Shown: piece after piece, positions 20,381-32,800 of the stretch
Layout: each line of letters starts with the position of its first letter
How positions within the stretch are numbered: the first letter of the stretch is position 1
From: Meghimatium bilineatum
Lineage: Eukaryota > Mollusca > Gastropoda > Stylommatophora > Philomycidae
Assembly (NCBI GenBank): GCA_034231615.1
Contig: CM067315.1
Coordinates: 12,084,980 to 12,148,979 of the forward strand
Reading direction: 5' to 3'
Length of the DNA: 64,000 nt
Translations under genes and position numbers: made by a program
The notes under the pieces: model-generated
What the model saw: the letters and a program-made list of their open reading frames with translations, nothing else
Databases searched by the model: none
What the model was told of the DNA's origin: nothing

Positions 20381-20740
20381 AATTCTTGGTTGGTAGCTAG
20401 TCTAGGTTGAGAGCCTAGCCGTGATTGTTAGCTAGTCTACGTTGCGACACTAGCTTTGGTTGGTAGCTGGTCTAGCTGGGTACCCTAGTCTTGGTTGGTA
20501 GCTGATCTAGGTTGGGAGCCTAGCCTTAGTTAGTATCTGGTTTGGGTTGGGATCGTAACCGTGGTTGGTTGCTGGTCTATGTTGGGAGCCTCGCCTTGGT
20601 TTGTACCTAGTCTAAGTTAGGAGCCTAGCATAGATTGGTACCTAGTCTAGGTTAGGATCCTAGCCTTAGTTTGTATCTGGTCTATGTTGGAATCCTAGAC
20701 TTGGTTGGTTGCTCTTCTATGTTGGGAGCACCGATAGACA
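20381..20740. repeat. Old degenerate ~39-bp repeat
   Basis: About nine diverged units of TTGGTTGGTAGCTGGTCTA plus GTTGGGAGCCTAGC. Unit number is the same in copy B (49460-49820), unlike the homogeneous arrays. Confidence 0.85.
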
Positions 20741-21136
20741 GTCAGAACATGACCGGGCCCCAGTTAAGACCTGTGTACAGAAAGTAAACATAACCCAGAA
20801 GGTTAATTTTTTTAACATTTGGTTGGTCGGCCTTGGTTTCTTTTGGCATGCAACTCCAAGTATATAAATAATTACCAAATAAAAATCACGACAATATTTT
20901 AAAAAGCAATAAGCAAAGACTTGTTTACTTTCTGTTAAGAGTTTTATACTGCCAAAAGTCTTGGATAAAACACAACTCTGTTGGTCCGGCTGTTAGCAGA
21001 AAAATATTACGTTAAAAAATGCGAAGCTCATTACACAAAATACATGAACCACTATGTCAAGACTGAAAAACACAATGCAATTGAACATTTTTTACTGCAC
21101 TGTCATAGATTCCACCTACATGGAGTAGACTTAAAC
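20741..21136. other. Unique spacer
   Basis: No feature seen. Confidence 0.4.
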
Positions 21137-21940
21137 GGCTACTACATTACTAAACGATACTACATTACTAAACGATACTACTTTACTAAACGATACTACA
21201 TTACTAAACGACTACTACATTACTAAACGACTACTACATTACTAAACGATACTACATTACTAAATGATACTACATTACTAAACGATACTACATTACTAAA
21301 CGATACTACATTACTAAACGATACTACATTACTAAACGACTACTACATTACTAAACGACTACTACATTACTAAACGTTACTATATTACTAAACGATACTA
21401 CATTACTAAACGATACTACATTACTAAACGATACTACATTACTAAACGATACTACATTACTAAACGACTACTACATTACAAAACGATACTACATTACAAA
21501 ACGATACTACATTACTAAACGATACTACATTACTAAACGATACTACATTACTAAACGACTACTACATTACAAAACGATACTACATTACTAAACGATACTA
21601 CATTACTAAACGATACTACATTACTAAACGATACTACATTACTAAACGACTACTACATTACTAAACGACTACTACATTACTAAACGTTACTATATTACTA
21701 AACGATACTACATTACTAAACGATACTACATTACTAAACGATACTACATTACTAAACGATACTACATTACTAAACGACTACTACATTACAAAACGATACT
21801 ACATTACAAAACGATACTACATTACTAAACGATACTACATTACTAAACGATACTACATTACTAAACGACTACTACATTACAAAACGATACTACATTTCTA
21901 AACGATACTTCATTACTAAACGATACTACATTATTAAATG
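21137..21940. repeat. 18-bp minisatellite with higher-order period (copy A)
   Basis: The unit is TACTACATTACTAAACGA with 18- and 19-base variants. A block marked by CGTTACTATATT recurs 310 bases apart (21376 and 21686), showing a higher-order duplication. Copy B (50218-50695) has a single such marker. Confidence 0.93.
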
Positions 21941-22364
21941 CTACATTATTACACAATCACTGCCTAAATAATAAATAACACCATGTATGCCATATATAAA
22001 ATTGCTTGACTAGCATGTACCAAAAGATAATAAAATTAATTGAAAATTAATAATCAGAACAATAGTTCTATATAAGTTGACGAATACAACAACATGATAG
22101 AAGTGGCTTGTTACATTGTTCTTCTTGTGTTAGCTGTACGGGGATAAAATTTCGTCTTAATTATGCTTTCTTATATTAATATCTAAGCCATAATGAGTTT
22201 CCTTCTGCTAACAATATCAGTTCTGAGTTTCTTTCTGCTAACAATATTTCTAAAATTATCTCCCTTAGATAACTTTTGTATTTTATGTGCATTTGTATAT
22301 TTATGTAGTTACATCCCTTGTATCGTAAAATCTCTGGTACGGTCGATACACGCAGATATCTATG
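21941..22364. other. AT-rich spacer with short triplicate
   Basis: Three loose copies of a roughly 30-bp phrase with CTGCTAACAATAT at 22195-22290. No gene seen. Confidence 0.4.
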
Positions 22365-22460
22365 AAGGTGTACACCAAGATACAACGCTATTTTTTTCCC
22401 GGACGACATCCTACTGATTTGCAGAAATTTGAGAACGAACACAGAAAAATATGCACTTTC
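22365..22460 (+). mobile_element. SINE 3' end fragment
   Basis: Carries CCCGGACGACATCCTACTGA, TTTGCAGAAATTTGAGAACG and AACACAGAAAAA, the last part of the GAA-tailed SINE. Repeated in copy B at 51125-51210. Confidence 0.6.
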
Positions 22461-22648
22461 AACAACCATAAGCCAAGTCTGTGTTTTTATGTAGATATTC
22501 TTCAGATGTTTTCATTGACTCAGCACGTAGTACTATTCTTAAAGAAGGACTTGAAGATAATACCTCTCAGACACTTCCCCCAAAAGTTACCTAGAATATG
22601 TTATTTGTTGATTCATTTTGATTGTTTATTTAAATCGTCACATGTGAA

Positions 22649-22846
22649 ATGAAGTGTCTGAGAAAAGCTGCAATGGTTACCAAACTAGATAAAATAAGAA
22701 ATGAAGAAATTAGGAAAAGAGTTGGTATAATATCATGTATCGAACATATTGAGAGACATCAAGTAAAATGGTTCAGTCACCTTATGAGAATGAAGCCAAA
22801 TCAAATACCAATAGACATTTTAATTACCCAATACCAGAAGATTTAG
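22649..22846 (+). pseudogene. LINE reverse transcriptase C-terminal fragment (copy A)
   Basis: Reads KLDKIRNEEIRKRVGI and HIERHQVKWFSHLMRM, which is typical of the region after the reverse transcriptase domain in APE-type LINEs. It is short, lacks the catalytic domain, and is shared with 51388-51585. Confidence 0.7.
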
Positions 22847-22983
22847 CGATAATGCTTGTGTTTTCTATGTACAGTAAATTGGAGGGTGGGGGGATGGGGG
22901 GGGGGTTAATAGTTTTTAAACGTAGAATACGCGAATTCTCAACACTCTGCATTGATTAAAGACTCGTTCTCCTACTTAGACAG

Positions 22984-24450
22984 CTCTATCGCCAGAAACA
23001 TTCTTATCCATTGCCAGGTCTATCGTCAGAAACACTTATCCATTGCCAGGTCTATCGTCAGAAACACTTATCCATTGCCAGGTCTATCGTCAGAAACACT
23101 TATCCATTGCCAGGTCTATCGTCAGAAACACTTATCCATTGCCAGGTCTATCGTCAGAAACACTTATCCATTGCCAGGTCTATCGTCAGAAACACTTATC
23201 CATTGCCAGGTCTATCGTCAGAAACACTTATCCATTGCCAGGTCTATCGTCAGAAACACTTATCCATTGCCAGGTCTATCGTCAGAAACACTTATCCATT
23301 GCCAGGTCTATCGTCAGAAACACTTATCCATTGCCAGGTCTATCGTCAGAAACACTTATCCATTGCCAGGTCTATCGTCAGAAACACTTATCCATTGCCA
23401 GGTCTATCGTCAGAAACACTTATCCATTGCCAGGTCTATCGTCAGAAACACTTATCCATTGCCAGGTCTATCGTCAGAAACACTTATCCATTGCCAGGTC
23501 TATCGTCAGAAACACTTATCCATTGCCAGGTCTATCGTCAGAAACACTTATCCATTGCCAGGTCTATCGTCAGAAACACTTATCCATTGCCAGGTCTATC
23601 GTCAGAAACACTTATCCATTGCCAGGTCTATCGTCAGAAACACTTATCCATTGCCAGGTCTATCGTCAGAAACACTTATCCATTGCCAGGTCTATCGTCA
23701 GAAACACTTATCCATTGCCAGGTCTATCGTCAGAAACACTTATCCATTGCCAGGTCTATCGTCAGAAACACTTATCCATTGCCAGGTCTATCGTCAGAAA
23801 CACTTATCCATTGCCAGGTCTATCGTCAGAAACACTTATCCATTGCCAGGTCTATCGTCAGAAACACTTATCCATTGCCAGGTCTATCGTCAGAAACACT
23901 TATCCATTGCCAGGTCTATCGTCAGAAACACTTATCCATTGCCAGGTCTATCGTCAGAAACACTTATCCATTGCCAGGTATATCGTCAGAAACACTTATC
24001 CATTGCCAGGTCTATCGTCAGAAACACTTATCCATTGCCAGGTCTATCGTCAGAAACACTTATCCATTGCCAGGTCTATCGTCAGAAACACTTATCCATT
24101 GCCAGGTCTATCGTCAGAAACACTTATCCATTGCCAGGTCTATCGTCAGAAACACTTATCCATTGCCAGGTCTATCGTCAGAAACACTTATCCATTGCCA
24201 GGTCTATCGTCAGAAACACTTATCCATTGCCAGGTCTATCGTCAGAAACACTTATCCATTGCCAGGTCTATCGTCAGAAACACTTATCCATTGCCAGGTC
24301 TATCGTCAGAAACACTTATCCATTGCCAGGTCTATCGTCAGAAACACTTATCCATTGCCAGGTCTATCGTCAGAAACACTTATCCATTGCCAGGTCTATC
24401 GTCAGAAACACTTATCCATTGCCAGGTCTATCGTCAGAAACATTCTTATC
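22984..24450. repeat. 32-bp minisatellite, about 45 units (copy A)
   Basis: The unit joins TATCGTCAGAAACACTTATC and CATTGCCAGGTC. Homogeneity is extreme: the one clear variant is TATATCG for TCTATCG near 23979. Since 32 is not a multiple of 3 the reading frame cycles, and all three plus frames are open for about 500 codons. These are not genes. Copy B has about 34 units (51723-52805). Confidence 0.98.
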
Positions 24451-24487
24451 GATAGACAGGTCTATCATCCATTTGTATACATAGCCT

Positions 24488-24745
24488 GCTCTATCGCCCG
24501 ATTATGCGTTCCGATAAGAGAACAAGAAATAGCAACACTATTACACAGTTACCTACCAAGCATGTCGTGGGAGGCGACTAAGGATTTTTTTATATGGAGT
24601 TAGTCATCACATTTCATAGAGGGTCAAAGTGATCCATAGACCATCCTGAGGCATGAGTTAGGCCGAATGGTACAGATATCGCAGCTATGCTGTAAACCAT
24701 TACAAAGCGCAATCCGTTCTCTGGGCTACATCCTCTACCTGCAGG
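24488..24745 (+). mobile_element. Diverged SINE (copy A)
   Basis: Aligns along its length with the GAA-tailed SINE: AAGAAATAGCAACACTATTA, GCATGTCGTGGGAGGCGACT, GATATCGCAGCTATGCTGTA, TCTCTGGGCTACATCCT and CTGCAGGA. Confidence 0.7.
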
Positions 24746-24747
24746 AT

Positions 24748-24979
24748 TTTCTTCTTTCTTCTTCAGTGTTCATTCTCAAACTCCCACTGGATCTCTCATT
24801 CATTCTCATACTCCCACTGGATCTTTCATTCTCAAACTCCCACTGGATCTCTCTTTCATTCTCAAACTCCCGCTGGATTTCTCTTTTAGCAGGACAATGG
24901 CTCTACTACATTTCTAGCAGGATGTAGTCCAGAGAATGGAAGTGCTTTGTTTCACCGTTTTATTTACGCCAATGGTACG
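24748..24979 (-). mobile_element. SINE, reverse orientation, cut by the gap (copy A)
   Basis: Reverse of the second SINE subfamily: TTCATTCTCAAACTCCC...GGATCTC (tail side, tandemly repeated four times), AGCAGGACAATGGCTCTACT, GGATGTAGTCCAGAGAATGG and TTTATTTACGCCAATGG. The sequence stops at the N gap; copy B continues it (53105-53350). Confidence 0.75.
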
Positions 24980-25079
24980 NNNNNNNNNNNNNNNNNNNNN
25001 NNNNNNNNNNNNNNNNNNNNNNNNNNNNNNNNNNNNNNNNNNNNNNNNNNNNNNNNNNNNNNNNNNNNNNNNNNNNNNN
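24980..25079. other. Assembly gap, 100 Ns
   Basis: Exactly 100 N characters, a conventional placeholder for a gap of unknown size. Confidence 1.
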
Positions 25080-25112
25080 TACTACTACTCTACTACTACT
25101 ACTACTACTACT

Positions 25113-25145
<33 letters not shown>

Positions 25146-25177
25146 GCTATTACTACTACTACTACTACTACTGCTAT

Positions 25178-25211
<34 letters not shown>

Positions 25212-25216
25212 GCTAT

Positions 25217-25248
<32 letters not shown>

Positions 25249-25250
25249 GG
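25080..25250. repeat. (TAC)n microsatellite at the contig edge
   Basis: Imperfect TAC/TAT trinucleotides right after the gap; there is nothing like it in copy A or at the matching position of copy B. Confidence 0.95.
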
Positions 25251-25607
25251 CTACATACTATATTTATTCCATGACGTGTGGCATCGGTTATCATGTCTAT
25301 CCGCAGCCTTGTTTCGTGCGCTGTACATTTTTTTATTATAGGCTACCTGTCCCCCCCAATACCACAATGCCAGACTATCCAGCGTCGTCCTGGACTGATT
25401 ATAAATACTCATACAATAAAATAATCAAAATAAAAAATTAAAAGAAGTTAGTTTCGGTGCTTTCTAACAACTGTTGAGTTTTTAAGAAGGAATTGCCCAA
25501 AGTTTCCTCCGCAACAATAGTCGTGGTAAAAGATAAATTACCACAAGTTGTGCGCAAGTGAAAGTTTGTGGTAATGAAGATGGAATATATATATATTCTA
25601 TATATTC

Positions 25608-25642
<35 letters not shown>

Positions 25643-25654
25643 ATATATATATAT

Positions 25655-25713
<59 letters not shown>

Positions 25714-26214
25714 TATATATATATTATATATATATATATACAATTGTATATCAATTGAGATTCAAGTATTATAATTATTATTTTTTGCAACATATTATTT
25801 TTCTGACAAGTTACACCAGTCGGAGACATCAGACAGTCAGATTTCAGCGGAAAGTGGAATTTATTTTTTCTTTTAACTCGAATGGGTAATATGGGTACAA
25901 ACAGATACAATTTGGGGTAATAGATAGAAACAGTTTCCATACCCTTGCTTTACATAGTGTTTACACTCACCAAAATTTTCCAGACCCTTACTTTACATAG
26001 TGTTTACACTCACCAAATATTTGAAATTTGTTTGTGTTCAAGATTTTGTACATGGTATTTGTGTTCTGAAAAATATAATGAAATAATTGAACTTCCTTCT
26101 TTTCGTTGTATACCCCTTTATGTCTCGCAGAGTCAGTGGTAGAAGAGATCTCTGGAGATGACTTTTGTGTGTGCTTCATATATTTTTAATTTTCGTTGAC
26201 TCTTTTATTTCTGT
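25251..26214. other. Flank between gap and copy B
   Basis: Contains a TA microsatellite (25588-25742) and two copies of a roughly 40-bp phrase with CTTTACATAGTGTTTACACT (25945-26020). No gene seen. It is probably the left flank of the locus whose copy A version lies outside the window. Confidence 0.5.
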
Positions 26215-26650
26215 AGTCCATCATTTGCAAGGTATACCCCTGACTTTGTATCCATCGTGTCTGTATAGTAATGCTTTGAGGAGCGCTGTCTGAAGGTAGT
26301 CTGGAAGCATGTGAAAACCACTTAATCTGTTGTCTTCTCATATAATTCAGGATTGGCACTGTGTTTGCTAGTCTTCTGATGTTTTCGTTCCTGATTTTGT
26401 ATCCTTATTATTTGTTATTATCGTTACTCCGATGTTCTACGTAGACAAGTCATTTCTGTTGTAACAAGTTTTCTTTTAGATTCTGTTGTTAGTGTCCATG
26501 TTTGACATTGGTAGCATAGTGTTGGCATGATGATCGTTTTATATAGTGCAGTTTTGCTGTTCATGTTGACATATTTGTTTTGGAAAATAGGAGAATCTGC
26601 CCTAAGATCTGGTATGCTGTGTTGCATCTATGTTGAATTTCTTTGGTGTT
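26215..26650 (-). pseudogene. LINE reverse transcriptase C-terminal fragment (copy B)
   Basis: Same fragment as at 1-375, seen here with its full left extension. The minus strand reads SKTALYKTIIMPTLCYQCQ and MTCLRR, then shifts frame. Confidence 0.7.
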
Positions 26651-27338
26651 TTTGTCATTCGATGATATGATGCTTCCAATGATAAGTGAATTCTTTCAAC
26701 TGTTAAAGTTGTTGATTATCAATTAGAATAGTGGTGTTTATTTCTGTGTTTGCGATTGACAATAACTGAACACAAAAAAATAGAAACACATAGCAACCAG
26801 TATCTTTCAGGACATAAATACACAACTAAAAGAGTTGGTCTTGGAAAATGTAAGTGTGGATGATGGATGGACATCAGTCTCAATCATCCAGCACTCGTAA
26901 GCACATTCTAGGTCTGAAGACGTGCAGAAAACCAAGACTGGTTTGATGACAACGACATGGACATTACAAGTCTGCTAGAGAAAATGTAGTGTCTTCAGAA
27001 ATCACCAATGTTCACTCTCTTCACCTTCAAAGAAATGAGCAGCGTAAACCAGGACCTTGTACCTTATGTCCAAAGAAAAGTCGAGTTCAAAGGGTTCGTC
27101 ATAGAAGATTGACTTCACTGTACTCGGTTTCCCATATATGCTCCTTCCCACCACAGCAACGCGGCATTCCGCCTGTCTGAGTACCACTCATAGCACGTAA
27201 CTCTGTAGTTTCAAGTGATAATCCACAGAGATTTCGAGAAAAATTACCCTTGTAAACAATACGGCACAAGTAGGATTCGAACCTATGAACACCTATGTCC
27301 AAAGAAAACTAAGGTAGGTGAAATATAAGCGAAATATA
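26651..27338. other. Intergenic sequence, copy B
   Basis: Same content as 376-1046, with the tRNA-like GGTTCGAATCCT on the minus strand near 27275. It ends with GAAATATAAGC repeated directly before the jump into the SINE at 27339, where the copy A-only segment is absent. Confidence 0.4.
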
Positions 27339-27564
27339 AGAGATGTTAGCGATCTCACATTTCAGAGGCTCTGCAAATGAGTGCGGTAGCCATCTCCTCT
27401 TCCTCGCAGTCATTACATCCGCAGTCTTTAGTACCCTTTAAGGCTGGGTCGACCTGGGAGCCGTTGCGATTTGAAAAACATTTCCGCCTCAACTCGACTC
27501 AACTGGGGAATAAACCCAGGACCACTCATATGCGAAGCCAGCGCGCTAACCGCGGCTCTCTCTG
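27339..27564 (-). mobile_element. tRNA-derived SINE, tail-truncated (copy B)
   Basis: Counterpart of 1453-1697. One arm of the terminal stem-loop is partly lost at the junction. Confidence 0.6.
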
Positions 27565-27879
27565 TATATATATATATATACATGTAGACAGATAGACAGA
27601 CAGGACAAGACCAGGCAGGCAAACAGATAGAAAGATAGAGAGATATATAAAAAAAATATCGATGAACTTAGTAAGAGGCGACGAATGGAAATGCTCCGAC
27701 ATTGAATCATGTTATGGTCACCTCACCTGTTGTGTTCTACCTGTGTGCGGGCAGTTTTAAAAAGCATGTGATCGGTGTCGAGGATGTATCATTTCATACC
27801 TGTACCGGCTGTTCTGTTCAGCGAAAGGGGAGTCAGGATTCTTGGTGGAGCTAAACGAGTGTAGGTTCTGTACAGTCAG

Positions 27880-28130
27880 GTAGCTGCAGGTATTGTGAGG
27901 ACTCGCACAGGTAGGCGTAATCGCTGTGTAAGGTAGATTTCTGGTTGTGCTATAGATTTATGGTGCCAGGTAAATTTATGTAGATTTCAAAGTTGTCAGG
28001 TAGTTTTTGGGGGTGTGTCTGCAAGATGTCAGTGTGTTGTCAGGTAGATTTCGGGGGTGTGTCTGCAAGATGTCAGTGTGTTGTCAGGTATATTTCAATA
28101 CTGCGGCAGGTAAATTTCTGCGTTCTTATG
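27880..28130. repeat. Degenerate CAGGTA-rich repeat (copy B)
   Basis: Same block as 2080-2395. Confidence 0.55.
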
Positions 28131-28261
28131 GATGGATTTCTGGGTTGTCCGGTAGGTTCAATGTTGTATCAGTATAGATCTCTGGGTTGTGTGAGGTGGG
28201 TCTTAAAATGGCGTAATGTTGATTTCAATGTTGTATGGGGTATTTTTTTATGCTCCTTGTT

Positions 28262-28882
28262 TAGTATATTTATGTCTCGTGTCGGGTATATTTATGTCTC
28301 GTGTCGGGTATATTTATGTCTCGTGTCGGGTATATTTATGTCTCGTGTCGGGTATATTTATGTCTCGTGTCGGGTATATTTATGTCTCGTGTCGGGTATA
28401 TTTATGTCTCGTTTCGGGTATATTTATGTCTCGTGTCGGGTATATTTATGTCTCGTGTCGGGTATATTTATGTCTCGTGTCGGGTATATTTATGTCTCGT
28501 GTTGGATATATTTATGCGTCGTGTCATGTATATTTATGTGTCGTGTCAGGTATATTTATGTGTCGTGTCAGGTATATTTATGTGTCGTGTCAGGTATATT
28601 TATGCGTCGTGTCAGGTATATTTATGCGTCGTGTCAGGTATATTTATGTGTCGTGTCAGGTATATTTATGCATCGTGGCAGGTATATTTATGTGTCGTGT
28701 CAGGTATATTTATGTGTCGTGTCAGGTATATTTATGTGTCGTGTCAGGTATATTCATGCATCGTGGCAGGTATATTTATGCGTCGTGTCAGGTATATTTA
28801 TGTGTCGTGTCAGGTATATTTATGCGTCGTGTCAGGTATATTTATGGGTCGTGTCAGGTATATTTATGCGTCGTGGCAGGTC
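28262..28882. repeat. 22-bp minisatellite, about 28 units (copy B)
   Basis: Left units carry TCTCGTGTCGG and right units GTGTCGTGTCAGG or GCGTCGTGTCAGG, so variants are spatially sorted. Long frames through it are artefacts. Confidence 0.97.
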
Positions 28883-29661
28883 AAGACTGTAAATAAGGGA
28901 GGAGGGGCATAATATACCTGACACGACATTGAAATTAGCCTGACGTCACATGTGTGCAAACCACCCCCCTTCACCCCACTTACAAATCCAGAAAATGACT
29001 CTTAGTACTAGGAATTTAACTAAAATTAAGCTATTCCCCCCACCCCAGCCTCGATGTTTTTTAAAGTTCTTATCACAGTTCTTATCCAAAAGAGAAATTA
29101 AAGCGAATAACATTTATTTCCTTGTTTTGTAGGCAAAACCAGCTCATTATTTAAAAAAATGTACTGACATATGTTAGGTAGATTCCAATGTTGTATCGGA
29201 TAAATTTCAATGAAAAAAAGCCGGTCAAAGAAAATCCTGAATTTACATCAAGGAATGGTGCATCAAATCATGATTTTTCTATATTTTCCTAATGGCTTAA
29301 AACAGTGGTGTTTTAATCCCTTTTTGCGTTGAAGTCTCCGATGTGGCACCCATGCGACCCCAATGGGTATGTATATTATTATTGCAGTATATGTTCCAAT
29401 TATTAGTTTATGTTGCGGTAACACTTAGCTCAATACGCTTTGACGTGATACTTTTATATAACTGTCATTACTGGGTAGAATTAACACTTGCATAGATACA
29501 ATATTCCTGTAAGTATTTTTATAACTGTCATTTTGGGTAATTAGGACTTGCACTGATGCCTTTCTATATCTGCCATTACTGAGCAGAGTTAATAACACGA
29601 ATTGATCTACTGTACCTGGATATTTCCCTATAACTGTTATTACTGTGTATGTTTCATTCAG
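28883..29661. other. Upstream flank of transporter, copy B
   Basis: Same as 2943-3730, with small indels and an acceptor TTTCATTCAG ending at 29661. Confidence 0.5.
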
Positions 29662-29663
29662 GA

Positions 29664-29853
29664 ATGATGTCTTTCTTCAATTGGACAGTGCTGCACAATG
29701 TCGCAGTGTTCATTGCCTGGACGGTCACGTCATTCTTGTGTCACTTCTGCGGCAAAGCTTTCCTGTTGACTGTCTCAGAGATGTGGCTGACCAATAGCGA
29801 TGACTTCTTGAGGAATCTTTGGTTTGCTGCAGGTTTAACTTGCGTGCAGATAG
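29664..29853 (+). CDS. Transporter exon 1 (copy B)
   Basis: Donor GTAAAC at 29854. The protein part is identical to copy A. Confidence 0.8.
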
Positions 29854-32800
29854 GTAAACGATTAATATTACAGTTAATAATGTAGTAGATCCTTGTATGT
29901 CATATTACAGTTGATAATGTAGTAAATCCCTGTATGACATATTACAGTTGATAATGTAGTAGATCCCTGTATGACATATTACAGTTAATAATGTCCCACT
30001 TTATCCCTCGCGAAAACTAATCTACGGCCCAGTCTAATGGTATTATTTTTCTACTTCTTCTGTACACTTATTACTGAAAATTAAAATATAAACTCATACT
30101 TAAACTCATGTTTTCATAGAATGTGTATTTTCAATATTTTTACACATTCAATTCGGCTTATATAATGACTAAAAGTTGTGTACACATTTCTTATAGAATA
30201 GTACAACACTCGGCTTATACGTGTACTAAATTTGTGTGTTGTGTAGGAGGGGATTACGACCTCTATCTATCGATGCACTACACTTTAAACCTAAGACAGG
30301 AGTCTATCACAAACTAAAGACTTTTGTTACATTTCTTACACAAGTCGAGAAGTATCATACTCGGCGTATACAATATTCGGCTTATACACCAGAATAATAT
30401 ATTGCAATTCTCTTCTCTCAAAGCCCTCTGCTACGTGTCCGTGGACGTGAAGCATACAAAGGAGAGCACAGGTTTCAGGACTGCCAGGTTGACTCATGTC
30501 CTAGCCACCTTCTGCACCAACCTCAGCATGACCTTCATGTTTGCATCCTCCACTTTGGCCATCAAGGTATTAGTATACGTGCATCAAAGTATTACTATAG
30601 TCCTGGACCGGACTAATATACTGTACATACTAATATACTGTACATACTAATATACTGTACATACAAATAAACTGTATAAATATACTGTACATACTAATAT
30701 ACTGTACAAATATACTGTACATACTAATATACTGTACAAATATTACTGTACATACTAATATACTGTACATACTAATATACTGTACATACTAATATACTGT
30801 ACAAATATTACTGTACATACTAATATACTGTACATACTAATATACTGTACATACTAATATACTGTACATACTAATATACTGTACATACTAATATACTGTA
30901 CATACTAATATACTGTACATACTAATATACTGTACATACTAATATACTGTACATACTAATATACTGTACAAATATTACTGTACATACTAATATACTGTAC
31001 ATACTAATATACTGTACATACTAATATACTGTACATACTAATATACTGTACATACTAATATACTGTACATACTAATATACTGTACATACTAATATACTTT
31101 ACATATTAATATGCTATATATACTAATATGCTATATATATATAGTATACTTACGGACATATGAAATAGTGTATACGTATCACCATAGCACAGTATGTTTT
31201 GTTGGTCACTATGCTGTTGTTGTTCATCCGTCAAAGCCAACGATGACCATTCAGCTCAACGGGAATGATGATGATGATGATGAGAATGTCTGCGGTGTGC
31301 CCAGCTGTGACTAATGAGTCCTTTGCGTGCCTGAATTGTCTACCACACTCTGAGCATGTGTGGGGGGAGTCTGTGGGACTTTGAGCAGCTCTTGATTCTC
31401 TTCAAACGTGTTTTGATCGCTCAACATGATGTCCGATGTTCTCTGCAGCTGCTGCACCACTCTTGATTCTGCGCAGCCAGTCAGATCTGTCTTGTGAAAG
31501 ATTCTCCCATTAATGTGTGTCTATTTTGAACTGAGACCGTGATGTCCTCCTGCATTGCGTGAGCCAGGTTGGAATTCTCCATATAACAGCTTTTTTGTTA
31601 CACAATTATCTGTCATGCGAACTATGTATTCTACCTAGCGTACCTTCATCAACATTGTATGTATGCTTGCATCAACATTGTATGTATGCTTGCATCAACA
31701 TTGTATGTATGCTTGCATCAACATTGTATGTATGCTTGCATCAACATTGTATGTATGCTTGCATCAACATTGTATGTATGCTTGCATCAACATTGTATGT
31801 ATGCTTACAGACTTAGATTTAAACAGTACATTACTGTCTGGTATTTCATCCAACCAATGGATGGTGAGTATCTTACGAAAGAAGCTTAGGTGAAAATGGT
31901 TGAGTCTCCTAGCATTTCTAGCATATACTTTCCATGTTTCACCGGTATATACTATGTATTGTCTGACACAGAAAATAATCGAAAATATGACGCGTAAAGA
32001 GTGCTCGTAGGTCTTCTATTCTCAAAGGTCACCATTGACACATTTCTCAATCTTTCTTAGCGTGTAACTATCCATCTATAATCGTTCTGTCCATCCTATT
32101 CATCTATCCTTGTGGAAGAGTGCACACTACTGGAGATAGATAAACAGAATACACTAGTGTAGGTAGATAAACAGAATACACTATTGGAGGTAGATAAACA
32201 GAATACACTATTGGAGGTAGATAAACAGAACACACTAGTGGAGGTAGATAAACAAAACACACTAGTGGAGGTAGATAAAGATAATACACTAGTGGGCGTA
32301 GATAATCAAAATACACTAGTGGAGGTAGATAAACAGAATACACTATTGGAGGTAGATAAACAGAACACAATAGTGGAGGTAGATAAACAAAACACACTAG
32401 TGGAGGTAGATAAACAGAATACACTAGTGGAGGTAGATAAACAAAACACACTAGTGGAGGTAGATAAACAGAATACACTACGTTACGTTGTTCGTCCATC
32501 ACAAGTGATGATGACCATTTGTTACATCCACTTTTGAAAATTCAATTTTAGTTATGTACTTGATTATGAGTTCGTAGATGGCTAAAAGGCCCTATTCGAG
32601 CTGTAAATGTCCTTGGACAGTTTGGACATGGAATAACGACTGTAGACGGATCTTGGTCTATCCGTGACTTTCTAGCTGCTCTCCGCTGTTGAGCTGCTGC
32701 ATTTCTCTTTTTTTCACAAGATGATGCGCTCTTTTTTATTTTAGAACGCCATGTAGATCTATTTTGTGCAAGTTCTTCCCATGTATCGTGGTCTATTTCA

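Noticed and set aside
22952-24603. Three overlapping open frames of about 470-530 codons
   Set aside because: They are translations of one 32-bp tandem repeat in three frames; there is no domain, and unit number differs between copies.
28216-28896. Long cysteine- and tyrosine-rich frames
   Set aside because: 22-bp minisatellite read in several frames.
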